DNA of 64,000 nucleotides from Letharia columbiana (GCF_014066305.1 NW_023501122.1:62001-126000); one strand, 5' to 3'. Numbered from the stretch's first letter, positions 1 to 11,564 are shown. Program-made: numbers and translations. The notes: generated by a model not told the origin, from the letters alone.

Positions 1-1925
1 AAAAGATCTCGACTCTCTAAAAGCGAATACTCTATTAGATATCGATTTAATTAATTAATATAGACTATTTCTCGTATAATCTCTTATTATCGTCTCGTCT
101 ATAAATATATTAATAATTCTAATATATAGATTTTCGAATTATATCTTAAAATTCTTTCGATTTAGTACTATAATAGATAGTAGATTATTATCTATTTCTA
201 AAATATATAGAGTATCTATTATAGTCTATATATAATTATTTATATAAATTCGAATAGTTTCTCTATCTATCGCTATTAACTCGCCTTAATTATCGAATTC
301 TACTTCTTTTAAATAAGGCTGTAAGTCGATAAATAGTTTCTTATTTAATATTATATAGCGAGTCGCTTCGAAGTCTATTAGCTAGCTACTATCTTCTAAA
401 AAGTCTATTATTATAAAGAAATTCTTTATTAATAATATACTATTTATAAGCTCTAGCTTTTCTCTAGCTATTTATAAGTCTTTCTTTTAATTATATATAT
501 CGCTTATATCGCTAATATTACTATTACTATCTAATTTATTCGCTACTACTATAGTATAATCTAAGTATTCTTATCTACTATCTTTAAATATCTTTAAACC
601 CTTTAATTAATTCTTTAATTTACGATTTCGCTTATCTAAATCCTTCGCCCTATAATTCTTATTCTTTTTATTCTTCTTATTTAAATACTCTCTCTTATAA
701 TACCCGATTTTTCTATAGTTATAGTATTCTATCTTATTTATATCTCTAGGAAATCTTTAGTCTAGCTAGCCCTTTCGTTTATTATATATAAATAGATCTT
801 TATTCTTAGTCTATCTATCTTATTTCACGATTTATAGATATTTTATAATTATTTCGATAGTAAGATTATCGTTAATCTTTAAGTTATATTTAATTATATT
901 AAACTTACTTCTCTAATAAGCGTTTATAATTATTATTATTATAGTAAGATCGTATAATATATAAACTAAATTTAGATTTATAACTTCGTTCTATAAATTT
1001 TATAAATCTACTATTATTTAATCGATCGTCTAGTCTACTAATTTAATATATTTAAGAAACTTCTATAATATAATCGAAAGACGTTCTTTATTACTTATTT
1101 TATAGATTCGATAAAGCTTATTTTATATAAACTTAAAAGTAATAAGATAGGCGATATAACTCTTTTAATTTCGATTAACGTTATCTCTAATTAGTATAGC
1201 GATTTATCTATCTAAAATAATCTATCGTTTAACTAGCTTTCTATCGAATTATATAGATATTAATAATTCCCTTAATACTATTTTAAAGATATCTTATTTC
1301 TCGAGAAATTATTAATAATTCTAAGTCTATAGATAATAGTTTAAGTTCTTTAGAACTTTTATTTTAACGTGCGATTTACTAATAAGTCCCTTATTTAATT
1401 TCTTTAATAAATCGACTATTAACAAATTATTTAAATCGAATAAAAGATCTTCTTCCTTCTTTTCTTTTCTTTTTAAATAAAAAAGACTCTTAGTTAATAA
1501 CGCTATCTATTTAGCGAATAAACGATCTTATTCCTTAATCTACTATAGCTTTACCCTCGAGTATTCTTCGATAAGATTCTCGAGATAACTATGTTCTCTA
1601 GTATTTAGAGAGATTATAGCGGTAATAGATAGATATAGCGAAAGACTAAAATCTCGATTAATAACTATTTAAGCTTATAATCTATTAATAATATAATAAA
1701 CTATATCTAATATAATTAAGACTAAGGCTATATATAAATATTATATAAATAGATTATATATATAGATAGATAGAATATAAGAAAAGAACTTTATATAATA
1801 GATATAGGCCTAATATAAATATAAAAAGTCGCTTACTAAATTACTAGAGATTCGTCTCTTCGAGTTATTCGATTTCGGCTTATAGCCTATAATAAATCGG
1901 ATCGCTTCGAGGGATATATCTTAGT
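1..1925 (-). mobile_element. RIP-degraded Ty1/Copia retrotransposon (gag-protease part)
   Basis: The stretch is overwhelmingly A+T and has no intact reading frame, in sharp contrast to the sequence after about 1930. On the minus strand two retroviral landmarks survive with the C-to-T changes expected of RIP. At 726-697 a CCHC zinc knuckle reads YYNYRKIGYY, where CYNCRKIGHY would be the unmutated form (Cys to Tyr, His to Tyr). At 384-355 a Copia-type aspartic protease motif is visible, reading stop-LIDFEATRYI where W-LIDSGATRHI is expected. Knuckle followed by protease is the Gag-PR order of Copia elements; integrase and reverse transcriptase would lie beyond the left edge. The 5' LTR should lie near 1400-1930 but I could not define it. 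The element is dead. Landmarks are seen; the RIP attribution is inference from the substitution type. Confidence 0.82.
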
Positions 1926-1987
1926 TTTTCAGGCGTGTTAGTTCCACATATACGTCAAGTGAACTAATTACCCTAGCACACCATAGT

Positions 1988-2125
1988 TATGGCTATATGC
2001 TGTTGCCATGGCTATGTTGCCTATGGCTACTGTTGCCAACTATATCACCCATGGCTACTGTTGCCAATGGCTATGTCACCCATGGCCACTGTTGCCCATG
2101 GCTATGTCACCCATGGCTACTACAC
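1988..2125. repeat. Minisatellite, 15-16 bp unit, about 9 copies
   Basis: Variants of ATGGCTATGTCACCC and ATGGCTACTGTTGCC alternate through the interval with small indels. It starts about 60 bases after the RIP-damaged element ends and is itself not AT-biased. It can be read as a short open frame on the plus strand, but that frame is purely repeat-derived. Confidence 0.85.
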
Positions 2126-2724
2126 GAATCAAGTACAGCCATTGACAAATCTCGCTAGATATGCAAGACGGAGCCGTATTACGATGAGTGGATGCTGACG
2201 GATCCCTCTCTTCACAGCCCCAATGTAGTGATTCTGCTGTGCCAGAGCCTTTGATCAGGCGAGATATGGGTTCCATTCAGCTCGCATCAAACCTTTTTCT
2301 TATGCCTTCTCTGATTTTTGTCCACGCTCTTCTGATCGCATTCTTCTCTCGATTTGCAAGTTCTGCGTTCATTCATATTGTATGCTGATATTCTTCCTGG
2401 TCACCGATGTCTCCTACACTGTTTTTTACGGCGTACTCCGGAAATTCCCTTCTAACAAATCTGTTGTACTTATTAGCTGCTTTAACAAGGTCTACAAACT
2501 GTACGTCACCCTTTTGCACTTCCCAAGACAACTTTGTTGTCACTAACGATTGAGAGCCGCTGCTTTCTTCTCTACCAAGTCTTCTCCTAGTCTTGGAAAA
2601 TGAGAGTGGAGCAGAGTGGTTGCCTTGAGCTCTCAATATCCTACACCGGTCAATAAACCCGGCCTTTCATAAACGCAGAATCTAATTAAGCTGGCAATTA
2701 CACTGACGCATAAAACAAACATAG
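2126..2724. other. Unassigned stretch before the cell-wall protein gene
   Basis: No confident gene. An 87-codon minus-strand frame at 2636-2373 looks protein-like but matches no family I recognise. On the plus strand a short hydrophobic leader (MPSLIFVHALLIAFF, starting 2302) is followed by a possible donor GTATGC at 2379. It could be the signal-peptide exon of the downstream cell-wall gene, joined at an acceptor near 2690, but that intron would be about 310 bases, long for this genome. Confidence 0.3.
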
Positions 2725-5104
2725 CGGTATCGATAAAAGCCAACGGGACTTCCTCTCCCTATCCAGGTGATTTATATACTACTTTCCCCCGTGCAAACGT
2801 ATCTATGTGTCAGGTAGAGCAGAACGGATTGGGCCCTGTGGACGGAGGACCGCCGAACCCCGATGTTTACTCAACGGCCTGTTCATGTTCGGACCTAGTC
2901 CACTCATTTGCATCTGGCATACCCAGCCCCTACAGATACCTCCAAACCCTCACGGCATTCGAGACACTCACTACTGTCGAGGATCCTAATTACTTGTATG
3001 TATCAACGCGGTCGAAATGACTCGTGTCCATTTTGTCCACTCTTATGGTCGTGAGACTTGTTTGGAAACCCATCACCTGTTGAAACTATGTTCGTAAAGA
3101 GAGAGAGACTGACTTCTCTCATCCCCAAGACCTCCGAAAGACTGTTGCATCAAGTGCTGGATCACCGCAAGAGACGTTCAAGTCTTCTACTGGCCTGTCG
3201 ATGCAGACACGAGAAGCCTGACGAACACGTCAGCACCAACAACAACAGTCAATCCTCAAAGTCTAGTCTCGAATGGCGTCACGTTGTTAGTCCATGCCCA
3301 GGCTTCTAGCCTCTCCCCTAATACTGACGCTACCTGCAGCATTTCGCCATCAGTCTACGTGGCCTATCGTAACTTGAGAGCATCAGATGTGTGTCCGTCT
3401 TTCGGCAACGGTGACTTTACGCGCGGAAACGCATACAATACCACGATCGCTTATCAGCCAGGCCTTTTGTCCACATCAATATGCACGGGTGAACCAGAAG
3501 GCTTTTATCAAGGATTTTCCGCAATCAATGTCACAGAGCTGCAGCATCCAACGATCTACAACGGGACCTGTCTGGGCCTGGATGCTTCGCTGGAAAGCAC
3601 TACGAATGGCCCTTACTTATCCCTGCCTCAAGACCTCACCATCTTGGACCCGGCATGGAGTACCTGCAACGCGGTGCTTTGGGGTGCTTTTGATCCTCCA
3701 ATTGCGCTGCACACAGCAACAGCTCTGGTTCCAGATCCGGGAAAAGGCTCGCAACCTACCCCTGCCCCAGGAAGCCCTGTAGCTCCCCCACATGCTCCAC
3801 CGACACCGACAGCCAATCCGATTGATCACGGGAATCCAGCAACCCACTCTCCTGCTCCAAAAGCTGGTCCCCAAAGCCCTGGACAGCAGAATGCTCACCC
3901 ACCAGATCCAGTCAAGCCTTCCGCCAACGATCCAAAAGCCGATCCCCAAGATCCCGACGAACAACGGCCTGACCCGCCAGATCCCATCCAACCTCCTGTA
4001 AATAGTAAAAACGATGATCCTGCTACTTCGACAGCTATTCCAATTGCTCTCAATGGAGATAACGCAGCACAAGGATCTCCTAAAGTAGTATCGGATCCCA
4101 AATCCAACGATCCTCAACCGACTGGCGAAATTAGCGAGGGAGATCCAGGAGCTGACCCTGGAAGCGGGCACAACGCTGGACCTGCCTTGGATCCTGCTGA
4201 AGACCTCGACCAGTCTACTGCAGACTATGCTCAACCTTTGCCGTCGATTGGAGGCTACCAGATCCAAGCGGCGAGTGGGGGTGGCATCATTATAGCAAGC
4301 ACCACAATTCGACCAGGCGTCCAGACGACCATAGATAGCACACCAATATCGGTCGAAAAGGGTCAAATTGTCATCGCCAGCAGCACCATTCCTTTAGCTC
4401 TTCCATCCGCGGACCCTGTCATTACCCTCGCCAACGGCGACATCATCAGCGCTGGCGCCAAAGCGGCCACGGTCAGCGGCACAACGGTCGCTTTGGCTCC
4501 TGATGGGAACGCGCTCGTGATAAATGGCAAGACGTCACCCGTCTTGCCACCTCCGGTACCGATCCTCACAGTAGCGGGCCAAACACTTAGCGCTGCTGCC
4601 ACTGGCTTCGCAATCGGAGGCCAAAGCGTCCTGCCCGGAGGATCAGCGGTGACATACGCCGGAAGCGTGTTCTCCCTGGCTTCGGGCCGCAATGCACTTG
4701 TCGTCAATGGCAGGACTACTCCCCTGCCTTCGCCGTCCGTGTCTGTTTTTAAGATCGGGTCCGAGACGTTCACGGCTGCTCCCACTGGCTTTGCGGTCGG
4801 CGCACAGTCGGTTTCTCCCGGTGGGTCAGCCGTGTTGGTGAATGGTACTTTGATCTCGTTAGGCTCTTCAGAGTTGGTCATTGGCACTTCGACGATGCCG
4901 TTGGAGTCAGCGGCGCAGACGCGAGCGGGAGCGTTGGGAAGCTTGATCATGTATGGGTTTGGTGGTGGAACGAGTCCTACGGGCGGATCGTCGAATGGGT
5001 CTAATGTAGTGCCATTTGTTGGGCAAGGTGGGAAGTTGCGCGTGGGTTTTGGGACAGTGGGTCTCGCCTTAATCGTCAGTCTCGGTCCTGGAACGGTTGC
5101 GTAA
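2725..5104 (+). CDS. GPI-anchored repeat-rich cell-wall glycoprotein (5' end unresolved)
   Basis: The family is a fungal surface glycoprotein, probably extracellular and GPI-anchored. Two exons are supported: one open through 2725-2995, and 3130-5104. The intron 2996-3129 has donor GTATGT and a CTGAC branch site 18 bases before its acceptor, and it joins in phase to give the stretch PPKDCCIKCW then VQVFYWPVD, a typical opening for this group. An in-frame stop at 3110 makes an intron obligatory. The C-terminal exon has a Pro/Asp-rich central linker (about 3780-4200), then three diverged repeats of about 60 residues with the core LVVNGRTTPLPS/TGFAVGAQSVSPGGSA (4380-4900). It ends with GSSNGS and a hydrophobic tail (VGFGTVGLALIVSL) that suits GPI attachment. 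The start codon and signal peptide are not located; an acceptor at 2723-2724 or 2689-2690 could link to an upstream exon. The function as adhesin or wall protein is inferred. Confidence 0.72.
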
Positions 5105-5997
5105 GAGTAATCATGAAGGGATCGCAAAGGAGAGCCAATCCATGGATCTCGAGACAATGCAATTTACCAACCGCAGCACATTCTTGAGCACAGACTTCGT
5201 CGGAAGCAAGATATTGCTCGTTGCAACAGTATTACTCTGCTATGGGGATCCAGAAGAGATCGTAGACCTCATTCCAAAGCCCGGCTGGGAAGATGCTTTG
5301 ATTACCTCACTTACAAGTGGCGATGATGCAAGTGGTCACGTCCTCCTCGCCTCGATGGTATGTTTGGTGCACCACGAGCTGCAAAGCAAAGATCAAGGAT
5401 GACGAGAAAGAAATGAATACGGAAGGCTCGTCCATTCTCCACAGCAGATGTTGTGAGATCGAGCATTGGGCAAGGCTTTTCGGCAAGTGAAACAGAGTCG
5501 GATACTCAGCACGGTGACCTAGTGACCAGGCGTCAGAGACAGTGAGCGAGGGATCGTTTACATCTTTCAGACGAGCTAGTTATGTCCAATCCAAAAATCT
5601 TGGAACAAGCGTTCGCGAGCCTCAAGTGTTGTCAGTGCGCTTTTCTTTTGCTAACACATATCCTGAGTAACATATTTTGAAGCATCGCAATTTGATATAG
5701 GCTCAAGTTGACGTTCCCCGCTCACGTAGCCGCGGCTACCATTGCATACTGAAGCGTAACCATCCGATGGGTGTTGAGATAAAGTTGGCCGTAGACCACA
5801 AGATGAGCGGAAGGCTAGGTGAGAAAGAGCTGGGCTCGAAATTCGACACGGCGACGGAGAGTTGCGGATGTTCAACATACTCGCACACATCGTACATGTC
5901 ATTGTCTGTATTTACAATCCTCCAGAAATCGAAACGTGATGTTTCATATCATAGGCTGGCGGTTCTATGACGTGGGTGAAGGTATCAATCTACCGCC
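5105..5997. other. Intergenic, nothing recognised
   Basis: This is the convergent interval between the cell-wall protein and the F-box/2EXR gene. Open frames here are short and overlapping, with no domain or splice pattern I can defend. Confidence 0.5.
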
Positions 5998-6981
5998 TCA
6001 GGGGCCCCAACGGAACCCATACAAATCCCACTCAGCAACGTCACGCCTCTCCCCGGTGCCCTTCACCTCGACCTCTCTTATCTCGTCACGCCAGCACAAC
6101 TTTAGCTTCTCTATTTTGCCTAGGAGCAGGCCTGAGTTTGCAATCTTGAGTAGCGCGAACCAGCAAGTACTACGAATGTGTCTCTGATCGTACAGCGGAT
6201 CGTCGGGATTGGAGTTTGCCCCTGGCCTCTCGTGTACGAGTGTCATACAGAGCGTCTTGACATGCAAATTCCGGCCATATACACCATCCTTGGCGCTAGA
6301 GCTGAAGAATCGAGGTCCATGATGGAAAAAGCGGTTGAGGAGCTGGAAAAGAGGTGTGAAGATCATGGCCGGACCACCTGTGGTGGTTGGCTTGGGTTAG
6401 TCTTTCTTTTTACGGTCGCAGTGGGAAGACTAGAATTAGAGCCCCCAATTGCGGTTCCACTCTTGGTCCGTAAATTTTGTCTCGCGACTAAGGGGATAGT
6501 GTTTAGTAGAGAAAGAACACGGAGAGCACCTACCATCGTCAAAAAACTGAACATACTGATCGTGGCCATGACCGACGTTGAAGAGTCGAAGGTCCACATT
6601 CAGTACCCCTATGTCCCGTGTTCCTGGACAAGGGAGCAAGATCCATGTTGGCCACAGGTCGTCGCTTTTGATCATACAATCGAGTCTGAAGTCCCGAACT
6701 GGCTGACGGGCAACCAGGACCTCTTGGAATTCATCTCTCAGTTGACGGTTGCAGCGCAGTAAGGCAGCATAGACGGCCTCAGGATACCGCTCCACGGAGT
6801 AGAGACTGCTCCCTTTCCTGAAGCGCGGGCCCGCCTCCTCGGGCGATGTGGGTGGGTCATTCGGGATCTGGAGCAGCGCAGTATAGATGAGGTCACGAAT
6901 CTCTCGAGGTATTGAGAACAGGTTTGCTTCAATATCCAGTGGGGGTTGCTGAATGAGTGACATGGTCAGAGTTCGATGCAC
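5998..6981 (-). CDS. F-box/2EXR-like domain protein, two exons
   Basis: Exons are 6981-6534 and 6377-5998, giving 275 residues. The intron 6533-6378 (156 bases) starts GTAGGTGC, ends CCACCACAG and keeps phase exactly, giving FFDDGGPAMIF across the join. The N-terminus carries the fungal signature FSIPREIRDLIYTALL, the short F-box-like/2EXR motif that opens many lineage-specific Pezizomycotina proteins. The C-terminal half (KIANSGLLLGKIEKLKLCW) is typical of the same group. Members may act as adaptors in ubiquitin ligases, but for this subfamily that is not established. Two starts are possible: 6981 (MHRTLTMSL) or 6963 (MSLIQQ). A shorter 46-base intron from the same donor to a TTAG at 6489-6488 is also possible, but it would end the protein early after an unlikely tail. 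Confidence 0.7.
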
Positions 6982-8320
6982 GTAAGCAGAAGAAGGAACG
7001 TGAGGAGAGGGGTTAATTGATGTTACCCGGGTTGTTATGGCAACAGGAGCTAATCTATATTCATCTCAACTAACTCCTTTCCAAACTGCCTCGAATTGAT
7101 GCAGCAATGTCATCGCCTCCAAAGTCAAACCTAATTTCTCCAAGAGCGGCCGCTGTAAGCCTGGCTTCTCGCTGCAACCAGCTCTGGTCAAAACCAAGGC
7201 GACTGCTGAAGATTGGAGTAGGTGTTTGTCCACGGCTCTGAAACACCAGTGCTGCCATTATAGGCGGTACAGGTGCTGACAACCTCCGCATCATCCGTCA
7301 CGGATTAGCTTTGCGACGGCTAGTGGAGCCCAAGCAATAGTTACGAGCCAAAAAGGAGGGCACATAACGTCTCCAGAGCCCAAAGATTGGAGCATGACGG
7401 CTTTGGGTATCAGTTGTCTCTTCAATATAGGCTAGCTGCTGTCGAACAATTTTGCACTGCTTTTCAAAGCGGACTTTCCTCCAAACATTGTCCTGACGCG
7501 ACTCTGAGATATCCTTTCGCATCTTGGATTCATGGGCGTGCAGAGTATCCTGAGGAAGAACTTGCCGTGTTTCATCTCTACGCAACTGCGATTTGATTCA
7601 CAAGCCATTGAAATTGTCGTGGCAAAATTAAATCAGTACAATTCATGCTTGTTCACTGTCGCGAGCGGATGTTCAAGACCTGGGCTGTTTTGGGGGATAA
7701 ACACCGAACCAAGACTCTCACCGAATGCAGCCTTCGTCAAGAGTCATGAGCGAGCGGTCGAATTGCTTAGGAGAGCACTCTTGGTCATTTTGTGCATGGC
7801 TTTGAAGATTCAAGAACAACCTGTCCGCAGCGTTCCTACGAGTTCGTCAGCCACTCAGCTCAGCGGTCTCTTTCTATACCCGGCCGGTAGTTAAGATGAT
7901 GCCTTCTTCGTCGAAGGTAACAGCTGGCTAATTGATGCGTGAGTGCGTAGACAAATTTGAGTGAAGTTCTTTCCTCTTTATTAAAGCCCGGGAATTGTTT
8001 CATCGGCTCACTCGTGATTCCGCAAGCCAAGGATACAGGACTCGCTCTTGGAGAGAGACATCACGGCTCAGCGCGCCATCTTACCGTGTCTACGGTCGAC
8101 GGACGAGCAATGTCTCATTTAGAATCCGATGTTCTAGGTGCTTGAAGCCTGGTATGCTCACTCGCAGAAAAGAGACGTGAACGAATGGGTTCCGCTTTCT
8201 CATCGAAAAGTTTTTGGAACGGTGCTATCAAGAAATCCCCTTCCGCATTCGGTAGTGCCCATCGTTCATTCGTTCACTCACATCCTCAGCCAGCCAGCAC
8301 CAACCCCTGTCTCCTCCCCT
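6982..8320. other. Gene-poor interval with unassigned minus-strand frame
   Basis: A minus-strand frame runs 7585-7070, interrupted by one in-frame TGA at 7300-7298. Both halves have normal amino-acid composition (for example MRRLSAPVPPIMAALVF then FDFGGDDIAASIRGSLE) but I recognise no domain. An upstream exon ending at a GTGAGA donor near 7720 is conceivable. It may be a decayed or intron-containing gene; the evidence is too weak for a model. Confidence 0.3.
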
Positions 8321-8806
8321 TCAAACCCGCGCCCTCAACCCCAACGGAGCCAGGAGCCTCAACCCGACAAACACCCCAAACTCCCCCCCCTCGTCCCAGT
8401 AGCCCTGATCATAACACCCCGTGTACCCCCGCCCCGACAAGACCTGCATCACGAGGGCGAAATCCCGCACAAACGCCCACGGCACCGCCCGCCCGCCGGC
8501 CGCCACGAAACTGATCTCGAAGACGCCGCCGTACGTCAGGGTGAAGGAGGGGGTGGCGGCGGCGAGGTGGTTCGCGGACAGCGCGGCGGCGGCGGTGTGG
8601 TGGAGGGTCGCATACAAGGCTTCGAGGGAGGAGGCGGCGAGTTGGAGGGGGAGGAGGGTGGCGAGGGGGTGGATGGCGCGGAGGGTGAGGCCGGAGAGGG
8701 TTAAGGGTTTGGTGCGTTTGGTTAGCGGCTGGGCGAGGGGAGTGGTGATGTGGGCGATGAGGATGATGAGGGGAACTAGGTTGATGAGGAGGGTGTGGAG
8801 ATGCAT
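8321..8806 (-). CDS. Small secreted hypothetical protein
   Basis: The predicted protein has 161 residues from the ATG at 8806. That start is preferred over an upstream in-frame ATG at 8944 because it places a clean signal peptide at the N-terminus (MHLHTLLINLVPLIILIAH, cleavage near TTPLAQ-P). The mature part contains a conserved-looking core (TYGGVFEISF, then GGRAVPWAFVRDFALVM, then GRGYTGCYDQGYW). This arrangement is common in short secreted proteins of unknown function in Pezizomycotina. There are few cysteines, so it is not a disulphide-rich effector type. The coding strand is very C-rich and the region is markedly GC-rich against its surroundings. The function is unknown. Confidence 0.55.
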   Translation of the reverse strand: MHLHTLLINLVPLIILIAHITTPLAQPLTKRTKPLTLSGLTLRAIHPLATLLPLQLAASSLEALYATLHHTAAAALSANHLAAATPSFTLTYGGVFEISFVAAGGRAVPWAFVRDFALVMQVLSGRGYTGCYDQGYWDEGGEFGVFVGLRLLAPLGLRARV

Positions 8807-10787
8807 GGGAGGCGGGTGGGTTGCAGAGGTGCTCTGTCGGCTGATGGCTTCACTTCGCTCTGCGGATACCTCGTTCGTGGTGTCTTCTGAGGATTTCGGG
8901 ATAGAGAATTCACCGAGAGTGGACGGGTGTCTCGGAAAGGACAATTTTTCGCTGATACATGACGAGAATCAAAATGGGCGCTTTAGACATGGTCTATCTC
9001 AAAAGAAGAGCATATACACCTATCCGATCGTTGCCGGGTAGTTTTCCCCCACACCGAAGGAAGAAGCCTTCACGGCATTGCCAAAAGTCGCGCAAGGGTC
9101 CAACGAATTCTAGACTCCAACGAGCCTTTCCAAGTTGTTCGAACCTATCGTTGAGGGCATGTGTAAGTATTCACTCACATCGGGTTTCTTCTACCCCACC
9201 ATCTCTCACAGCCGAAGAAGCGGAGGATGGAAATGTCGCATAAAGTTTGGAGAGGCGCATCGCTGCAATTTTCAGGGTCGTCGTACGAGGATATGGGGCT
9301 ATCGTAGTGCAAAAACAGCAAATATTGGATCATCGAAGATCCGAACATGGAGCAGTCTCGATAGGCGTGAGAGAAAATTATACGAACAAAACGATAAACG
9401 TAGCTTATTGTGGGTTTACCACGGCACTGGAAATTGCAGAATTGGACAGACCAGGTCGGATATAGGAGAGTAGAGCGAGGTCGGATAGAAGGAAAATGCA
9501 GGAAAATGCACCACTGTAGCAAGTAGGTAGAGGAGACACCAGGGTGGCGCCATCAACGGCACGCGCCAGGAAGGCAGCGAGGCTTACTAGTCACACGCGG
9601 GATCATTCCTTCGACGACTGTCTCTTTCTGTCAAAGATAGATGTAGCACCTAGGTTGGTGGGTGTGCTGACCGTTGCCAAGCTGGAAGAAAAGCAGCAAG
9701 TCATGACTCATGTCAGCAAACAAAGCAGAAGAGTCGTCCGTCTCTTTCCTCAACAGTCCACCAAACACGAATAGTGACGAAAACCAGACATCCCGCTTCC
9801 GGGCACACCGCCTCTACTTTATATATGAATCGAGAAAATCAATAGTCTCCTTTTTTCTTCATGCAAAAGACCGGGACCTTGCGTGGGAAAATAGCAAATC
9901 ATGCGTCATGCATCATGCAGGGCCAAAAAAAGAAAGAATGCCCAGATCAGGAAAGGATTCAAAATTACGCGAGCCACCATCTCTCTCTCTTCGCATTCTT
10001 TCAAACCCGAAGAGACTATGACCGCACTCGCTCTAGCGCCGAATGTATGCATGACATGCATAAGGCTCGTTCATGCACAAGGCCTTGTCGACCTCCTTCC
10101 TCTTCCTCTTTAGCACCTGAGGCATTTTCCAGGATCCAGGCAAGAATCCTCCGCGACATCCTTCGTCCCAAAAACCAAAAACACGGAAAATGAAAAAAAA
10201 AAGGACAATCTCGCTTCTCCGCGCTGGATTGGGGAGGTGAGGTGAGAAGAAGGTCATAGCTGCGCTGCAAGGGGTACATGTGACATTTGCTGACGGCAGG
10301 GACATTTCAGCCCGAGGCTTGAAAGTGGCGGTGTTTGGAAATCCTCCGATGGCCTCGGCAGCAGTGTGAGTGCAAGGACGGGTTTCCAGGGCCAGCGCCG
10401 GTGGCGCAACGGCCATTCGCAAAAACTTCGCTTGCTCGCCCTGGATTGGGGGCAAGGAGATCGAGGGATCGAGAGGCCAACGGGCAGAGGTGGAGGGTTT
10501 TCCGTTGGCGAGTCTGCCACAACCGTAATGACATGTCTACACACCACCACACTGGAACGGGAATCCACCGAATGGGACAGACCTATCGTAGCGCAGATCG
10601 AAGGAAAAGGGAAAGGAAAGGAAAGGGGAAAATAGTGGTGCGGAAAGCGAACAAGACTGTCTATATTTATCGATCCCGACTAGGTACTCTACCAACCCTC
10701 TCCAGAAGCGAAGCACCATCAGGCATCCCCCCCCCCAAAACAACGGAACTAAAAACCCCCTACCCACCACACCCGTCCAGATCACCC
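8807..10787. other. Long intergenic interval, no gene supported
   Basis: About 2 kb between two minus-strand secreted-protein genes. It contains several overlapping open frames in both directions without domain content, purine-rich simple sequence around 10600-10640 and an A-run near 10190-10202. It probably holds the promoter of the 8.3-kb gene and the 3' region of the histidine-rich gene. Confidence 0.45.
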
Positions 10788-11564
10788 TCACACCCCCCCG
10801 GCAATCCCTGCCCCCGACATCTGCCGCGCAACCTCCTCGTACGAAAAGTCCATCTCCTGACGCCGGCCCAGGCGCCCGCCGTCCTTGGCCCCCACCACCA
10901 CACCCGTTAGCTCGCCGGCGCCGTCCACGTCCGCCGTCACAACGGCCGTATCCCTGCACTCGGCCCCCAGACACACCGTCACGTCGACCCTGGGCGTCAT
11001 CGGCACCGATCTCTTGTCCGGGCGACGCGGGCCAGCGGTGGTGGTGGTGGTGCTGCCGTTGTTGGGGCGCGATGGGTTCGCACTCGCGTTCATCGTCTTG
11101 GGTGAGTGGATTAGCTTGTCGTAGGTAGCGTCAGTGGTGCTGGTGTTGTGGTGGTGGTGGTGATGGTGGTGGGTAGGGTGGTCGCAGTAGTCGCCCGTGT
11201 GGTTGTGTGCCTGAACGGCGTGGGGGTGCGCGTAACCACTTGCGTTAAACCTGCTCGGGTACGGCGACGGATTGCCTACGGCTCTAGTAGCACGCTCGTC
11301 ATCAGTTCCCTCGGTAGCATGGCCCGTAGCCTCGGTGGTCTTGTTGTGGTCCGTGACGTTGTGCTTCGCAGCATTGTAGTTATGCTTACAGTCGGGGGTG
11401 TGCTGGTGCTTGGGGAACTCACCTGCGGTGACGTTGGCCGCTCCTGTGGCGGTGCTCGCGGGGACCCGGCTGACGGCTGTGAAGAGTGGACCCGACAGTG
11501 GAGCGGCGCTGGTGGTTGAAGCCAGAGTGAAGCCGAGGGCAAGGATTAGGGTGGCGGAATGCAT
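10788..11564 (-). CDS. Secreted histidine-rich protein with dibasic sites
   Basis: The single exon encodes 258 residues. A textbook signal peptide (MHSATLILALGFTLASTTSA) is followed by a His/Asn/Thr-rich mature region with many NxT/S sequons. A run of eight histidines (PTHHHHHHHHNTST) sits near the middle, with further spaced His (KHQHTPDCKHNYN, HPHAVQAHNHTGDYC). Dibasic sites (GPRRPDKR-SVP and GRLGRRQ) resemble Kex2 cleavage sites and would release a C-terminal segment that starts at SVPMTPRVDVTVCLG. A role in binding transition metals (Cu, Zn, Ni) or hemin at the cell surface is plausible from composition but not shown. I recognise no named family. Confidence 0.62.
   Translation of the reverse strand: MHSATLILALGFTLASTTSAAPLSGPLFTAVSRVPASTATGAANVTAGEFPKHQHTPDCKHNYNAAKHNVTDHNKTTEATGHATEGTDDERATRAVGNPSPYPSRFNASGYAHPHAVQAHNHTGDYCDHPTHHHHHHHHNTSTTDATYDKLIHSPKTMNASANPSRPNNGSTTTTTAGPRRPDKRSVPMTPRVDVTVCLGAECRDTAVVTADVDGAGELTGVVVGAKDGGRLGRRQEMDFSYEEVARQMSGAGIAGGV

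Noticed and set aside
4363..5157. 264-codon minus-strand frame opposite the cell-wall protein
   Set aside because: It mirrors the repeats of the real gene on the plus strand and has no domain or plausible start context.
8138..9041. Two long plus-strand frames over the 8.3-kb secreted protein gene
   Set aside because: Composition is Gly/Glu/Arg low complexity caused by the C-rich minus-strand gene; the minus-strand frame has the signal peptide.
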